DNA of 25,294 nucleotides. Source: a virus. The DNA lies in the IMG/VR virus record IMGVR_UViG_3300023179_000474, positions 1 through 25,294 of that record; one strand, given 5' to 3'. Shown here piece by piece: positions 5,515 through 13,407 of the stretch (position 1 is its first letter; the number at the start of each line of letters is the position of its first letter). Below the pieces are notes generated by a model. It saw nothing but the letters and a program-made list of their open reading frames with translations, was not told the DNA's origin and did not search any database. Made by a program: the position numbers and the translations under genes.

Positions 5515-5800
5515 CATCGACTACGACGAAGAGGCCGAGCCCCAGCTGCCCGAAAAGCGTCTCCTAGTGGCCGTCATCCACCGAGCCATCATCGACTACT
5601 CCGTGCCCATATACGACCGACCACACCTACGGTACTGGGCGTCAGCCTGGCTCTTTTCGGACTCCAAGGAAGTCATGAGCCTTTACTGGATATGCGCCCA
5701 CCTGTCCGAAAACCCCGAGAACCTTCAGGAGGCCATCAAGAAAGCCGCTGTCGAACGTCCCATAAAGAAAAACAGCGTTGTAATTCGGGTGGATAAGTGA
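5489..5800 (+). CDS. 103-aa phage protein with RAIIDY / WLFSD motifs
   Basis: The start at 5489 is the second of two identical start regions and gives the complete frame. After an acidic/proline N-terminus, residues 25-90 (LLVAVIHRAIIDYSVP, ASAWLFSDSKEVMSLYWICA, NPENLQEAIKKA) follow a pattern seen in small phage proteins of unknown function: an A-x-RA-x-x-D helix, a W-LFSD segment, then an IC-x-x-L helix. The protein encoded at 12327 has a similar helix (RAVLDLITPG followed by ALEWITG), so the two may be distant relatives. Role unknown. Confidence 0.78.
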   Translation: MSKEPKAPYIDYDEEAEPQLPEKRLLVAVIHRAIIDYSVPIYDRPHLRYWASAWLFSDSKEVMSLYWICAHLSENPENLQEAIKKAAVERPIKKNSVVIRVDK

Positions 5801-5816
5801 TGCCGAGGGGACACAT

Positions 5817-5978
5817 ATGCTAGTAGCTCTCATAGTCCACATAATCCTCACTACCATGGCGCTCTGCCACCTCTCCAAGCAACTACGGTCCCACGGTTTG
5901 GCCATCCTCGCATTGGCCAAGGCTCTGACGCTGGTCATAGAGCACCGACAGAAGCAGGAGGACCGAGAGTGGAATTAG
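5817..5978 (+). CDS. 53-aa small protein with N-terminal hydrophobic helix
   Basis: ATG at 5817 follows GAGGGGACAC. The N-terminal 15 residues are hydrophobic (MLVALIVHIILTTMALC), then come a short basic part, a second moderately hydrophobic stretch (GLAILALAKALTLVI) and a charged tail. It could be a small membrane protein with one or two helices. Its end overlaps the GTG start of the next gene by 10 bases. No family recognised. Confidence 0.5.
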   Translation: MLVALIVHIILTTMALCHLSKQLRSHGLAILALAKALTLVIEHRQKQEDREWN

Positions 5979-6430
5979 ACCAGTGCATCGGCTGTCAGAG
6001 GTGCCTCCAGAGAAAGCCTGGCAAACAGAGAGGCTACCCGTGCGACGAAGGCTGGAAGGGAGCACTTCCCTCCCTCCTCGAGCTCCTAAAGCGCCTGTTC
6101 TCCAAGAAAAAATGGCGGGAGCTGCGAGGACGCATAAAGCCAGGAACCCACAAGAGGGTGAAGAGCGCATATCAGGCAGAGAGAAAAAGAAGACAAAAAG
6201 GCCCCTCAGCTTGGCAGACGGCCCGACGGACCACCGCTCCCTCGGGCCTCTCTATCGACTCAGAGTCTCCAAGGATTGTCACCTCCGCCATCTACGGACC
6301 GAATGCCATGGCACGTAACTTTTTCCCGGATGTTCTCGAGTGCCCCCGGATAACCCTGACCGAAAAAGAAGCCCTCCGACTCACCATCGAGGACCAGAGG
6401 CACAAGCTTCGAAAGATGTATCGGATATGA
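5969..6430 (+). CDS. 153-aa basic protein with N-terminal Cys cluster
   Basis: Starts at GTG 5969 within the end of the previous gene. The N-terminus carries C6-x2-C9-x2-C12 (CIGCQRC) and C25, a pattern for zinc or iron-sulfur binding, close to but not a full ferredoxin motif (no C-x3-CP). The middle is very rich in Lys/Arg (LLKRLFSKKKWRELRGR, AERKRRQKG), suggesting nucleic-acid binding. The C-terminus has a short conserved-looking end (LTEKEALRLTIEDQRHKLRK). Ends in overlap with the TerS-like gene, so it may belong to the packaging module. Function not known. Confidence 0.7.
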   Translation: MELDQCIGCQRCLQRKPGKQRGYPCDEGWKGALPSLLELLKRLFSKKKWRELRGRIKPGTHKRVKSAYQAERKRRQKGPSAWQTARRTTAPSGLSIDSESPRIVTSAIYGPNAMARNFFPDVLECPRITLTEKEALRLTIEDQRHKLRKMYRI

Positions 6431-6984
6431 GTAAAAAAGCGACTGAGAAGTACATTAACCAACTACTAGGCGTAGAGGAACCATTCTCCTCTGCGGTCGA
6501 AAAGACCTCTCCGCTCTCCGTCGACCAGCAGAAGTTCATCGATGCTTACACGACAAACGGCGGAATAACCAAGGCGGCTCTGCGCTCCTCTGGTGTTAGT
6601 AGGGCCTCTCTGGAACGTTGGAAAACAGAAGACCAAGAGTTCAAGAAGGCCTTAAAGATTGCCGAAGAGCATTGGGTTGAAGAGCTCCGCAAGGCCGCAT
6701 TCCTTCGTGCTCAAGCTAAAAGCGACGTGCTCTTGATGTTCCTCTTGAAGGCGATGAAGCCCGAAGAGTTCGATGATGACGTTCGCAAGGCTCAGTATGT
6801 GGGGCTGAATAGTAACCCGGATAATATACCCGTGAGGGCGACACTCGTACGGGATAATAATATACTGGTGCAGAATATATCCCTTGGTACCGAACAGAGC
6901 GACCGCCTCCGTGACATGCTGAAAGAAGAAGAAGCGCTGGAAGTAGAAGGGTCATCAACACCCATCGACGACAAAGAATTCTAG
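6427..6984 (+). CDS. terminase small subunit-like helix-turn-helix protein
   Basis: 185 residues from the ATG at 6427, which overlaps the upstream TGA (ATGA). An N-terminal helix-turn-helix (LSVDQQKFIDAYTTNGGITK, then AALRSSGVSRASLERWK, residues about 30-66) is followed by helices EHWVEELRKAAFLRAQAKSD and LLMFLLKAMKPEEFDD. This arrangement is typical of phage TerS-like proteins and of the phBC6A51-type homeodomain HTH family. TerS recognises the packaging site and loads the large terminase. No large terminase gene follows here, because the next gene is convergent, so the assignment rests on fold only. Confidence 0.78.
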   Translation: MSKKATEKYINQLLGVEEPFSSAVEKTSPLSVDQQKFIDAYTTNGGITKAALRSSGVSRASLERWKTEDQEFKKALKIAEEHWVEELRKAAFLRAQAKSDVLLMFLLKAMKPEEFDDDVRKAQYVGLNSNPDNIPVRATLVRDNNILVQNISLGTEQSDRLRDMLKEEEALEVEGSSTPIDDKEF

Positions 6985-7055
6985 TAATCATAAAGCCTCC
7001 TAGAAGATACACACATACTCAGTATCCACTCGGAGGCCTGAAGATGTCAACAGAT
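6985..7055. other. convergent gene junction with weak inverted repeat
   Basis: A 71-bp gap between the rightward TerS-like gene and the leftward primase. GCCTCC (6995-7000) and GGAGGC (7032-7037) could pair around a 31-base loop. No U-tract is present, so this is at best a weak bidirectional terminator. Confidence 0.3.
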
Positions 7056-9314
7056 TCAGAACGGACAGGGCTCTATGTCAAACACATCATTGGTGACTCT
7101 AATGCCGAAGAAGCCTCGTCGGTTATTGCGCCGCTCTTTCCTCTTTCCGAGGGTGGGGTGCGCTGATATCTCCTGGAAAAACCGCTGCTTATGCTTCGTG
7201 TGCCTCCCTGAGTCCTTGCACCACTCCTTGTACGAAGCCCAGAGGTCATCAGCGGTGACAAAGCTATGTGGCATGTCCTTGACCTCTATGCATTCAGAAA
7301 CATACCCCTGCACACTGTCTAACTGCTCCGTTATCTCTTGTATGGCCTCCAAGCCTTTCTGCGCCGTAAATAGTTTGTCGCCTCTCAAGAGCCTTCTGGC
7401 CCCTACGAGCGCCCAGTTAAAAATGCCCTGCGTCTCCTTTGCCAGCCGCTCCTTCAAGCCCGTGTCCTCCTGGCCCAAGAAGCTCTTCCAGAACGGGAAC
7501 ACTACCATTCTGTTAGTCAGAGCATTCTCATCGTTCAAAAAATTCGGAAGTTTATTGCACACGAAGGCTATCTTTACTCCGAGCCTTTGGAACACAACAG
7601 TTTGCCCTTTTCGGTTTATACCTACTGGGTCATTGCTGGCCAATGACTTAATGCGCTCTGTGGCCACACCCATTCGGTCCAAAGATGCTCTCTCTGCATC
7701 TTGGAAAACACAGAGCTTGCGGCCCATGAGGTTTTCGAGCCCGAAGTCAGAGCCGATGAGAGAGAGCGACGTCGACGCCGTGTTCTCTCGCCCAACGATG
7801 TTCTCAATAACCGATGCCAAGGTGCTCTTCCCCGCTCTTGATGCCCCTTTAAACACTGCGAACTTTTCCATGCTGCAGGATGTGAGTAGGCAGTACCCCA
7901 TCCACAACCGAAGAGACTCGATAAGCTCTGCGTCTCCGTCCCATATATTTTCAAGGAACTTAAGAAACTCAGGACACCCTCCGTCCTCGATATACACCAT
8001 CGGCAATGAATGAAAGCAGAACCACTCCTTCTGGTGTTCTAGAAGCTCGCCCGTCGACACATCCAAGATGCCGTTCTTCACAGTAATGTAGTCCGTTCCC
8101 TCCACACCCTCCTTACGCCAACAGACGTCAGGTATTCCGTATGGCTTCGACAACTCCATCTTCACGATCTTACGCACGTCAGAGAACATCGACGCTTTAA
8201 TGGTCTGGGTAACCTCTTGTGGCATGTCACGAAAGATAAGGCTCTCAATCGCACCATCCGTGATAACTCTCCACATTTTTCGATTTGTGTCATAATGTAC
8301 AAATTGCCCATCGAAGCAATCGACCGTGCCCTTCATCCGCTCAATAAACACCCGAGCGTTATGCACTGCATGTTTTTTCGAGTACGCCAGAACCGTCTGC
8401 TGCTCCACCACAACTGGCTCCTCATCGAAAACGTGCTCTATCGACATATTCCCTTGGCCCCTTTGGGCATACTTAAAGGCATTCTTCACCTTCTCGGCTA
8501 ACTCTTGAGTGCCCCACGGAGGGCTGCATCGGTGATTATACTCTTCAGTCAGTAGGTCGAATACCTGCCGTTGTGACAATCCGTAGTCACGGCACATCAA
8601 AGCAGCCTTCAATGTCTGCAGGTCTCCGCCTCCTCCTTCGATTGCCGGAGGAAAAGAGCGAATGGCGAGTCGTGCGGCATGAAGGTCTAAGTTACCGCCA
8701 AGCTTGTCTTCTTCTTTCCTTTTCTCTATAGGCCGAAGGGTGGAGGTCATCTCGTCAACTATCCACTGCGGGAGCTCGTCTGCTTCTTCGAGCACATCGA
8801 GTAGGTCTAGGCCCCGGTCGAACGCATAGGCTCCGAGGCCGCTCTGATGCACCGATGGCCATGTCACTACTTGGTTACCACCGTCCGCAAGGATGTCGAC
8901 GCCTTTGAAGATTCTTGCGGCACTACTCCTCGATTTGAGCTCTCCTTCGATGTTGGTCGGATAGCGGTAGTAGAGATGCATTCCTCCGCTTGGACTTCGC
9001 TCGACTATTGGATTGCCGAGATGCATCTCGTGCTCCTCGTACCATCCAGGCTCATCGATATCGACGCACACGAGCCCGGAGGCTTTTCCCGTCACAACGC
9101 CGATGTTACAGCCGCCTTCCTTGGCCCATACTCGCTCCAACTCTTTTGAAAGCTCTTCCCACGCCTGCTTTTTCTTTTGCCATCCGTATTGCGTTGGAGC
9201 CTTGCCCCGCTTGACGGAGTTTTGGCACTTAGCACTATGAACTGCAATGATCTGCAGTCCATTGAGCACATATTTTTCTGCCACTTCAAAGAGTAGCTGC
9301 TTTTCTTGATTCAT
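7056..9314 (-). CDS. primase-polymerase / SF3 helicase fusion
   Basis: 752 residues; ATG at 9314 follows GGGAGG by 7 bases. N-terminal Prim-Pol domain (about 1-190): NIGVVTG (70-76), metal-binding VDID (84-87), SGGMHLYYRYP (109-119) with the active-site His, and GVDILADGGNQVV (138-150). A central PriCT-like helical region follows (about 205-285). The C-terminal SF3/D5 helicase has Walker A GASRAGKS (490-497), Walker B KLCVFQDAE (533-541), sensor NKLP (587-590) and an arginine at 602. This architecture makes primers and unwinds the phage origin, as in P4-type alpha proteins and D5-like helicases. It likely works on the origin 2.5 kb to the left. Complete and intact. Confidence 0.96.
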   Translation of the reverse strand: MNQEKQLLFEVAEKYVLNGLQIIAVHSAKCQNSVKRGKAPTQYGWQKKKQAWEELSKELERVWAKEGGCNIGVVTGKASGLVCVDIDEPGWYEEHEMHLGNPIVERSPSGGMHLYYRYPTNIEGELKSRSSAARIFKGVDILADGGNQVVTWPSVHQSGLGAYAFDRGLDLLDVLEEADELPQWIVDEMTSTLRPIEKRKEEDKLGGNLDLHAARLAIRSFPPAIEGGGGDLQTLKAALMCRDYGLSQRQVFDLLTEEYNHRCSPPWGTQELAEKVKNAFKYAQRGQGNMSIEHVFDEEPVVVEQQTVLAYSKKHAVHNARVFIERMKGTVDCFDGQFVHYDTNRKMWRVITDGAIESLIFRDMPQEVTQTIKASMFSDVRKIVKMELSKPYGIPDVCWRKEGVEGTDYITVKNGILDVSTGELLEHQKEWFCFHSLPMVYIEDGGCPEFLKFLENIWDGDAELIESLRLWMGYCLLTSCSMEKFAVFKGASRAGKSTLASVIENIVGRENTASTSLSLIGSDFGLENLMGRKLCVFQDAERASLDRMGVATERIKSLASNDPVGINRKGQTVVFQRLGVKIAFVCNKLPNFLNDENALTNRMVVFPFWKSFLGQEDTGLKERLAKETQGIFNWALVGARRLLRGDKLFTAQKGLEAIQEITEQLDSVQGYVSECIEVKDMPHSFVTADDLWASYKEWCKDSGRHTKHKQRFFQEISAHPTLGKRKERRNNRRGFFGIRVTNDVFDIEPCPF

Positions 9315-9331
9315 GGTTTGCCTCCCAACAC

Positions 9332-9853
9332 TTATTCTTTGCCTACGTCTTCTTCAGACTCAAAAAGCACCGTAGCTACCTTCGTCGTTTTTCTGTATTC
9401 ACGCACGGGTTTTTTTGCGTTGTAGCGCCAAATAGTTCCGACCTCGTCAGTTCGTTGGAATCCACGCCTTCCCGTTTGAGCATAAAAGTCTAACTTGTTA
9501 TTTTTTTTTCTCTCGGCTACGAACTCTTTTTTTTCGAGCCGATAGAGCCTCACAGACTCCAGCTTATCTTCGTAATCTTTCAGTCTTTCTAGCCCCACAG
9601 AGTCGGCGATTTCTTGCCACAAAAGATTGATGGCATGAAGGATAAGATCGTTGCGAGAGATTCCGAAGTGTAAGCACAAAATATTCATGTAGTGCTCAGT
9701 CTCTTCAGATAGTTTGAGCTCCGTTCTGACTTTAACAACGTTCCATAATTTCTTCCTAAACGACCTCGGGAGCTCTGGGACTTTTGTACCACGACCCAGT
9801 TCTTCGAGCTTTGGAGTTCTCGTCTTAAAGTTTTCTTTGACGCCCTTTGGCAT
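9332..9853 (-). CDS. 173-aa protein with ribbon-helix-helix-like segment
   Basis: ATG at 9853 follows AAAAGGTAAG. Residues 42-80 (VRTELKLSEETEHYMNILCL, GISRNDLILHAINLLWQEIA) show the strand-helix-helix pattern of ribbon-helix-helix DNA-binding proteins: an alternating strand, then SEE, then GISRNDLI. The C-terminal half is rich in Lys/Arg and Tyr. It precedes the primase by 17 bp on the same strand and opens directly onto the divergent control region at 9854-9900. It could autoregulate that region, or serve as an initiator reading the iterons; both are inference. Confidence 0.72.
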   Translation of the reverse strand: MPKGVKENFKTRTPKLEELGRGTKVPELPRSFRKKLWNVVKVRTELKLSEETEHYMNILCLHFGISRNDLILHAINLLWQEIADSVGLERLKDYEDKLESVRLYRLEKKEFVAERKKNNKLDFYAQTGRRGFQRTDEVGTIWRYNAKKPVREYRKTTKVATVLFESEEDVGKE

Positions 9854-9900
9854 TTCTTACCTTTTCAAACGTGTCAACTTTTGATACCACAGAGATATTC
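9854..9900. promoter_or_regulatory. divergent control region between primase and helicase operons
   Basis: Only 47 bp separate the leftward 9853 start from the rightward 9901 start. It holds GTGTCAAC (9871-9878, the GTTGACAC octamer on minus) and TTGATAC (9881-9887), two half-sites in everted orientation. On minus this includes a perfect TTGACA, but no good -10 fits before the 9853 ATG. A shared operator for both operons is the likeliest reading. Confidence 0.5.
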
Positions 9901-11178
9901 ATGTCGCTATACAAATACCAGCTCGAGGGAATAGAGAAACTTTTTTCCATCGTTACCCAGCGAGACGAACGTGCCGCAATGTTGTGTGACCCTCCTGGCG
10001 CAGGAAAAACTCCTCAAGCCATTGGGCTTCTTAATCGACTCAAAGGGCGAAGCGCTCTGATAGTTTGTCCAGCGAGCCTTAAAGAGAATTGGAAGAGAGA
10101 AATTCACAGATGGTCTTCCTATCCTTTAACAGTCCAGGTACTTAACTCCTCTTCAGATCAACTTGAAGGCGCTGATGTCGTCGTTGTCTCTTACAACCTA
10201 GCCACTAGGATGCACGAAGAGTTATGTCGTCGCTCATATGATCTACTAGTGTGCGATGAATCGCATCTGCTTAAGTCTGCGAGCTCTCAATCCGCTCGCA
10301 TCGTCCTTGTGCCCCTATGGTCTCGTTGTCTCTATAGACTGCTCATGACTGGAACGCCATTACCAAACGGAAGGGCCGTTGAAGCTTATACCTCTTTTTC
10401 TCGGTGCTGCCGACAACACTTTGGAACCTGGGAGGGTTTCAAGAATCGCTACTGCGTTGAGGAGCGGACTCGGTGGGGCGTGACGTATCCGCATTCCAAA
10501 AACCTGACGGAGCTTAAAGAGCTCTCTAAGTCTTTCATGGTGCGTAGAAGTAAGACCGAAGTGCTTGGAGAGCTTCCTGGGCTTGTCCGACAGAACGTCT
10601 ACATCAGATTGCCGGAGCTTGATGTCTTCTCTGCCGAAGAGGGCATTGACGTCGATGCGATTGTCGACGCCGTGGAGAATGGAGTGCCACTTGAGAGCGA
10701 GCACATCACTACTGTCCGACGAAAACTCTCGATGTTAAAAGCTCCTTTCATCGTCGAAGCGATAAAAGATGCACTGGAAGAAGTTGAGCAGCTTGTAGTG
10801 TTCGTGCATCACCGAGAGCTATTCGAGCATCTGATGAAAAATATTTCTGACTCTGTTGGAATTAACGGGTTGACACATCCAACAGAAAGACAGCAATATG
10901 TTGATACTTTCCAAAATGGAAAGGCAAAGGTTTTTATCGCATCGTTGAAAGCAGCAAATACTGGTTTAACTCTTACACGAGCACATACCTTATTTATGGC
11001 TGAATACGATTGGGTTCCTTCAACCAATGAGCAGGCCGAGGGAAGAGTTTTTCGTGTTACGCAAAATGAAATTTGCCGAGTGAAGTACCTAGTAGCGGCA
11101 GACAGTCTTGATGAAAAAGTCTTGAAGGTCGTGCAAAGAAAGCAGCGTCAAATTGAAAAAGCATTAGGCGAAACGTGA
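9901..11178 (+). CDS. SNF2-family DNA helicase/translocase
   Basis: 425 residues from the ATG at 9901; an in-frame start at 9847 would cross the control region and is disfavoured. Superfamily 2 motifs: Q-like KYQLEGI (5-11), Walker A PPGAGKT (31-37), IVCPASLKENW (54-64), DESH (119-122), MTGTP (149-153), and in the second RecA-like lobe ASLKAANTGLTL (348-359) and QAEGRVFRVTQ (378-388). The compact size resembles phage SNF2 proteins related to annealing helicases such as SMARCAL1. They translocate on dsDNA and are thought to remodel forks or displace proteins. It ends in a 4-base GTGA overlap with the next gene. Confidence 0.95.
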   Translation: MSLYKYQLEGIEKLFSIVTQRDERAAMLCDPPGAGKTPQAIGLLNRLKGRSALIVCPASLKENWKREIHRWSSYPLTVQVLNSSSDQLEGADVVVVSYNLATRMHEELCRRSYDLLVCDESHLLKSASSQSARIVLVPLWSRCLYRLLMTGTPLPNGRAVEAYTSFSRCCRQHFGTWEGFKNRYCVEERTRWGVTYPHSKNLTELKELSKSFMVRRSKTEVLGELPGLVRQNVYIRLPELDVFSAEEGIDVDAIVDAVENGVPLESEHITTVRRKLSMLKAPFIVEAIKDALEEVEQLVVFVHHRELFEHLMKNISDSVGINGLTHPTERQQYVDTFQNGKAKVFIASLKAANTGLTLTRAHTLFMAEYDWVPSTNEQAEGRVFRVTQNEICRVKYLVAADSLDEKVLKVVQRKQRQIEKALGET

Positions 11179-11777
11179 GAAAACGAGCAGGCGGTAAAGT
11201 GCAGACAGATACTGGAATACGAACGGCAAAGATTGTCGATATCGTGTCTAGGTTCTCTCTGCTTCATGCATACGGAGTTGGTCTGGATGTTTTTAGACAA
11301 CTTCCTGAACAACAGAGGATGCGAGGAATTGAGTATGCGAAATGGCTGTTAGCGTTCGCACTCGACGATGAAATTGACTCGGCATACTTGTTTTTCAAGG
11401 CATTGCACTGTGATCGTTTTCATCCCAAGTCGGAGAACTTTGTGTGTAGCGCATACTTGGAATACATGTATGGGTACTGGAGGCAATTATCAGGGACATG
11501 TGACAAGGAAGTACCACTTGGTGCTTACATTGTTGCTGGACTTCTTAGCGGTCAGCGCATCTTCTTTACCAAGAAAAGTAAGCCAGGTTTCTATATGACG
11601 ATACCATTAAAGCGTCGCACAGCGATGGAAGGGTATCTCGAAAGGCACTTCGACTTTAAGCGATGGCCTGACGAAGATTTTAAGTTTCTCGAAATTGATG
11701 AGCGAGTAGGCGATATGGAGAATTCGCTTCAAAGCGCCGATGCGCTCGAAAATGTAAAGGTAGAAGAAAATGGGTAG
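11175..11777 (+). CDS. 200-aa hypothetical protein in the replication operon
   Basis: Begins with GTG at 11175, overlapping the helicase stop (GTGA). Mostly helical, with hydrophobic aromatic-rich segments (FSLLHAYGVGLDVFRQLPE, YAKWLLAFALDDEIDSAYLF, CSAYLEYMYGYWRQLSG) and a basic region (FFTKKSKPGFYMTIPLKRRT). It ends 8 bases after the start of the ssDNA-binding gene. No family recognised. Its position between SNF2 helicase and ssDNA-binding protein suggests a replication accessory role. Confidence 0.75.
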   Translation: MRKRAGGKVQTDTGIRTAKIVDIVSRFSLLHAYGVGLDVFRQLPEQQRMRGIEYAKWLLAFALDDEIDSAYLFFKALHCDRFHPKSENFVCSAYLEYMYGYWRQLSGTCDKEVPLGAYIVAGLLSGQRIFFTKKSKPGFYMTIPLKRRTAMEGYLERHFDFKRWPDEDFKFLEIDERVGDMENSLQSADALENVKVEENG

Positions 11778-12327
11778 TGTATTTGGCGAAAAGATGACGA
11801 CACCAACTGGTCGTGTATCGTTCCCTTATGTGTTTGAGAAGGCTAAGAGCCTCGAGGCTGGAAAGGAAGGTAAATATGAAATTACCATCTATATTCCTAA
11901 GAGCGAGGACATCTCAGCACTTCGAAAGAACCTTGAGAAGGTAGCTCGTGAGGCTTTCGGTGCGAAGTTCGTTTCGCTCGAAAAGCTCAAGCATCCACCA
12001 ATTAAAGACGGCGACGACAAGGACCCAAGCGACCCTGCATACGGCCACTGGATTATTCGTGCAAAAAGCGCAAAGCGTCCCGTAGTAGTAGACGCATCTC
12101 GCACTCCAATCGAGTCGAAGGACGCTCTGTACGGTGGCTGCTATGGTCGAATAAACATAACCCCGGCAAGCTATCAGATCCCAACTGGATGGGGCGTCAC
12201 CCTTTACCTTAACGCAGTTCAGAAGGTGAAGGATGGTGAGCGCTTTGGCGGTGGCGGAGTAAGTGCTGAGGAAGTTTTTGAGGCGCTTGCTGTTGAAGAG
12301 CCAGTAAGCATTGAGGACAACTTCTAA
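11770..12327 (+). CDS. DUF2815 ssDNA-binding protein
   Basis: 185 residues. Recognisable DUF2815 pattern: TGRVSFPYVFEKAK near the N-terminus, YEITIYIPKSED, AYGHWIIRAKSAKRPVV, then DALYGGCYGRINITP and the glycine-rich FGGGGVSAEEVF followed by an acidic C-terminus (VEEPVSIEDNF). These proteins have a gp2.5-like OB fold; the acidic tail is typical of phage single-strand binding proteins and mediates partner contacts. In this operon it would coat ssDNA produced by the primase-helicase and the RecB-like nuclease. Overlaps the next gene by one base. Confidence 0.93.
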   Translation: MGSVFGEKMTTPTGRVSFPYVFEKAKSLEAGKEGKYEITIYIPKSEDISALRKNLEKVAREAFGAKFVSLEKLKHPPIKDGDDKDPSDPAYGHWIIRAKSAKRPVVVDASRTPIESKDALYGGCYGRINITPASYQIPTGWGVTLYLNAVQKVKDGERFGGGGVSAEEVFEALAVEEPVSIEDNF

Positions 12328-12731
12328 TGAAAAAACCATTCGTGCTGTATAAGATGAAGAAGAATGCATCGGCAGCTAGGTCACGCAGACTGATTGCGCC
12401 GATGCAGAAACAAGTAACGCAGTGCGAGTGGTTTGTCCCGCATTCCGGGTGTTGCCCTGAAAGCGCTCTCGGAATGGCGGTCTTACAACGTGCCGTGCTT
12501 GATTTGATTACGCCAGGTATTTCAGAGCGAGACAAGCACAGCGCTCTTGAGTGGATCACCGGAAACTTTGGCGAGCAGTATGAGAGAGAGTATGCTCTTT
12601 CGTTCTCTCGCATCGTAGAAGGTTTTACTAATATCGGCATAGAAGAGTTTCGCAGCAAGATATTCGCATTTGCCGAACAAGCACAGGTTGAGCAAGGAGT
12701 TGCCGATGGGTTCAGGTTTCAGCGCAGTTAG
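12327..12731 (+). CDS. 134-aa hypothetical protein
   Basis: ATG at 12327 overlaps the DUF2815 stop by one base (TAATG). The first 45 residues are basic with several cysteines (QCEWFVPHSGCCPESALG). A helix then carries AVLQRAVLDLITPG, followed by SALEWITGNFGEQYEREYA and FSRIVEGFTNIGIEEFRSKI. This three-part pattern is like that of the 5489 protein (RA-x-x-D helix, W-containing segment, final helix), suggesting a shared small fold. Function unknown. Confidence 0.72.
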   Translation: MKKPFVLYKMKKNASAARSRRLIAPMQKQVTQCEWFVPHSGCCPESALGMAVLQRAVLDLITPGISERDKHSALEWITGNFGEQYEREYALSFSRIVEGFTNIGIEEFRSKIFAFAEQAQVEQGVADGFRFQRS

Positions 12732-12930
12732 TGACAAACATGTGATGCGATGCCCAATGTGCGGATGGGTGAGTATGACGAAGATGGTCTTTGACGTTCC
12801 TCACATCGGATTGATGTTTAATACAATTTCCGATCATTTTATTTGCACTAATCTGCAATGCGAGGTCGAGCGTATTTATGGCGATAACGCCGTGATGTTG
12901 ATCAAAGATGCGACACAAGAAAAGACGTAG
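12706..12930 (+). CDS. 74-aa zinc-ribbon protein
   Basis: ATG at 12706 is preferred because AAGGAG lies 7 bases upstream; it overlaps the previous gene by 26 bases. C16-x2-C19 (CPMC) and C47-x4-C52 (CTNLQC) frame a hydrophobic middle, giving a zinc-ribbon-like pair of knuckles. Such mini-proteins in phage operons are often DNA- or RNA-polymerase-binding, but no specific family is recognised. Confidence 0.65.
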   Translation: MGSGFSAVSDKHVMRCPMCGWVSMTKMVFDVPHIGLMFNTISDHFICTNLQCEVERIYGDNAVMLIKDATQEKT

Positions 12931-13177
12931 GAGTTTTTACGAGATGACAAATGGCCAGAGAATTACACTTCCACGGTGGAAGACTCTTATTGTTCGTATG
13001 TTTGGCGAAGAAGTAATGAGTACAAACACGGCGAGAATTTACAAATTTAGAGGTATTTTGATGTCATTAAATAAACAGGAATACTCTGAAAAGAAGGAAA
13101 TGGCGATTGTTTTCTTTTTGTTTATGCTTTCTGTAGTTGTTCCGGTCTTTTTGCTTATTTGGTTGGTGATGCAATGA
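12908..13177 (+). CDS. 89-aa basic protein with C-terminal membrane helix
   Basis: Longest start at 12908 inside the previous gene. Two in-frame internal ATGs also have ribosome binding sites: 12944 (after GGAG) and 13061 (after AGAGG), the last giving a 38-residue peptide. N-terminus very basic (MRHKKRRRSF); the C-terminus is a clear transmembrane helix (IVFFLFMLSVVVPVFLLIWL). It may be one membrane protein or a nested smaller one from 13061. Ends in ATGA overlap with the next gene. Confidence 0.55.
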   Translation: MRHKKRRRSFYEMTNGQRITLPRWKTLIVRMFGEEVMSTNTARIYKFRGILMSLNKQEYSEKKEMAIVFFLFMLSVVVPVFLLIWLVMQ

Positions 13178-13407
13178 GCGCAAAGAAGGTCTACTGGGAC
13201 ATACAAGACCCCAAAGAGGCTGCGTACCGACAAGGCATAAAGGACGCAGAGGATATATTTCATCGGATGCACTGCGATTGTCGAGGGAAGTATTGTACCG
13301 AACAGTGGTGGGGAAAGTATTGGGATGTCAGAAAAGAAATGCAGATGGCGGCCAGTAGAGGGTACAGAGTTTCACTTCTACGAAGTCGAGATGAAGGTGT
13401 GCGATGA
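13174..13407 (+). CDS. 77-aa hypothetical protein
   Basis: ATG at 13174 overlaps the upstream stop (ATGA). Charged helical protein with three close cysteines, C34, C36 and C41 (HCDCRGKYC), perhaps metal-binding, followed by an aromatic patch WWGKYWDV. No family recognised. It is one of a run of short translationally coupled genes. Confidence 0.65.
   Translation: MSAKKVYWDIQDPKEAAYRQGIKDAEDIFHRMHCDCRGKYCTEQWWGKYWDVRKEMQMAASRGYRVSLLRSRDEGVR

Noticed and set aside
6716-7012. Leftward frame with a lipoprotein-like start (LLLPALLLLSACHGGG) antisense to the TerS-like gene
   Set aside because: The leucine run is the antisense of GAAGAAGAAG-type codons in the TerS gene; the rest is low-complexity Tyr/Pro/Ser. 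No ribosome binding context beyond chance and the sense gene is convincing.
7047-7056. TCAACAGATT, ten bases of iteron A, at the primase 3' end
   Set aside because: A single partial match without neighbours; easily chance.
7075-8013. 312-codon rightward frame within the primase gene
   Set aside because: It is the antisense of the SF3 helicase part, whose motifs are clear on the minus strand.
9847-9900. Upstream start for the SNF2 helicase at 9847
   Set aside because: It would add 18 residues translated from the divergent control region and overlap the start of the opposite gene; family proteins begin near KYQ.
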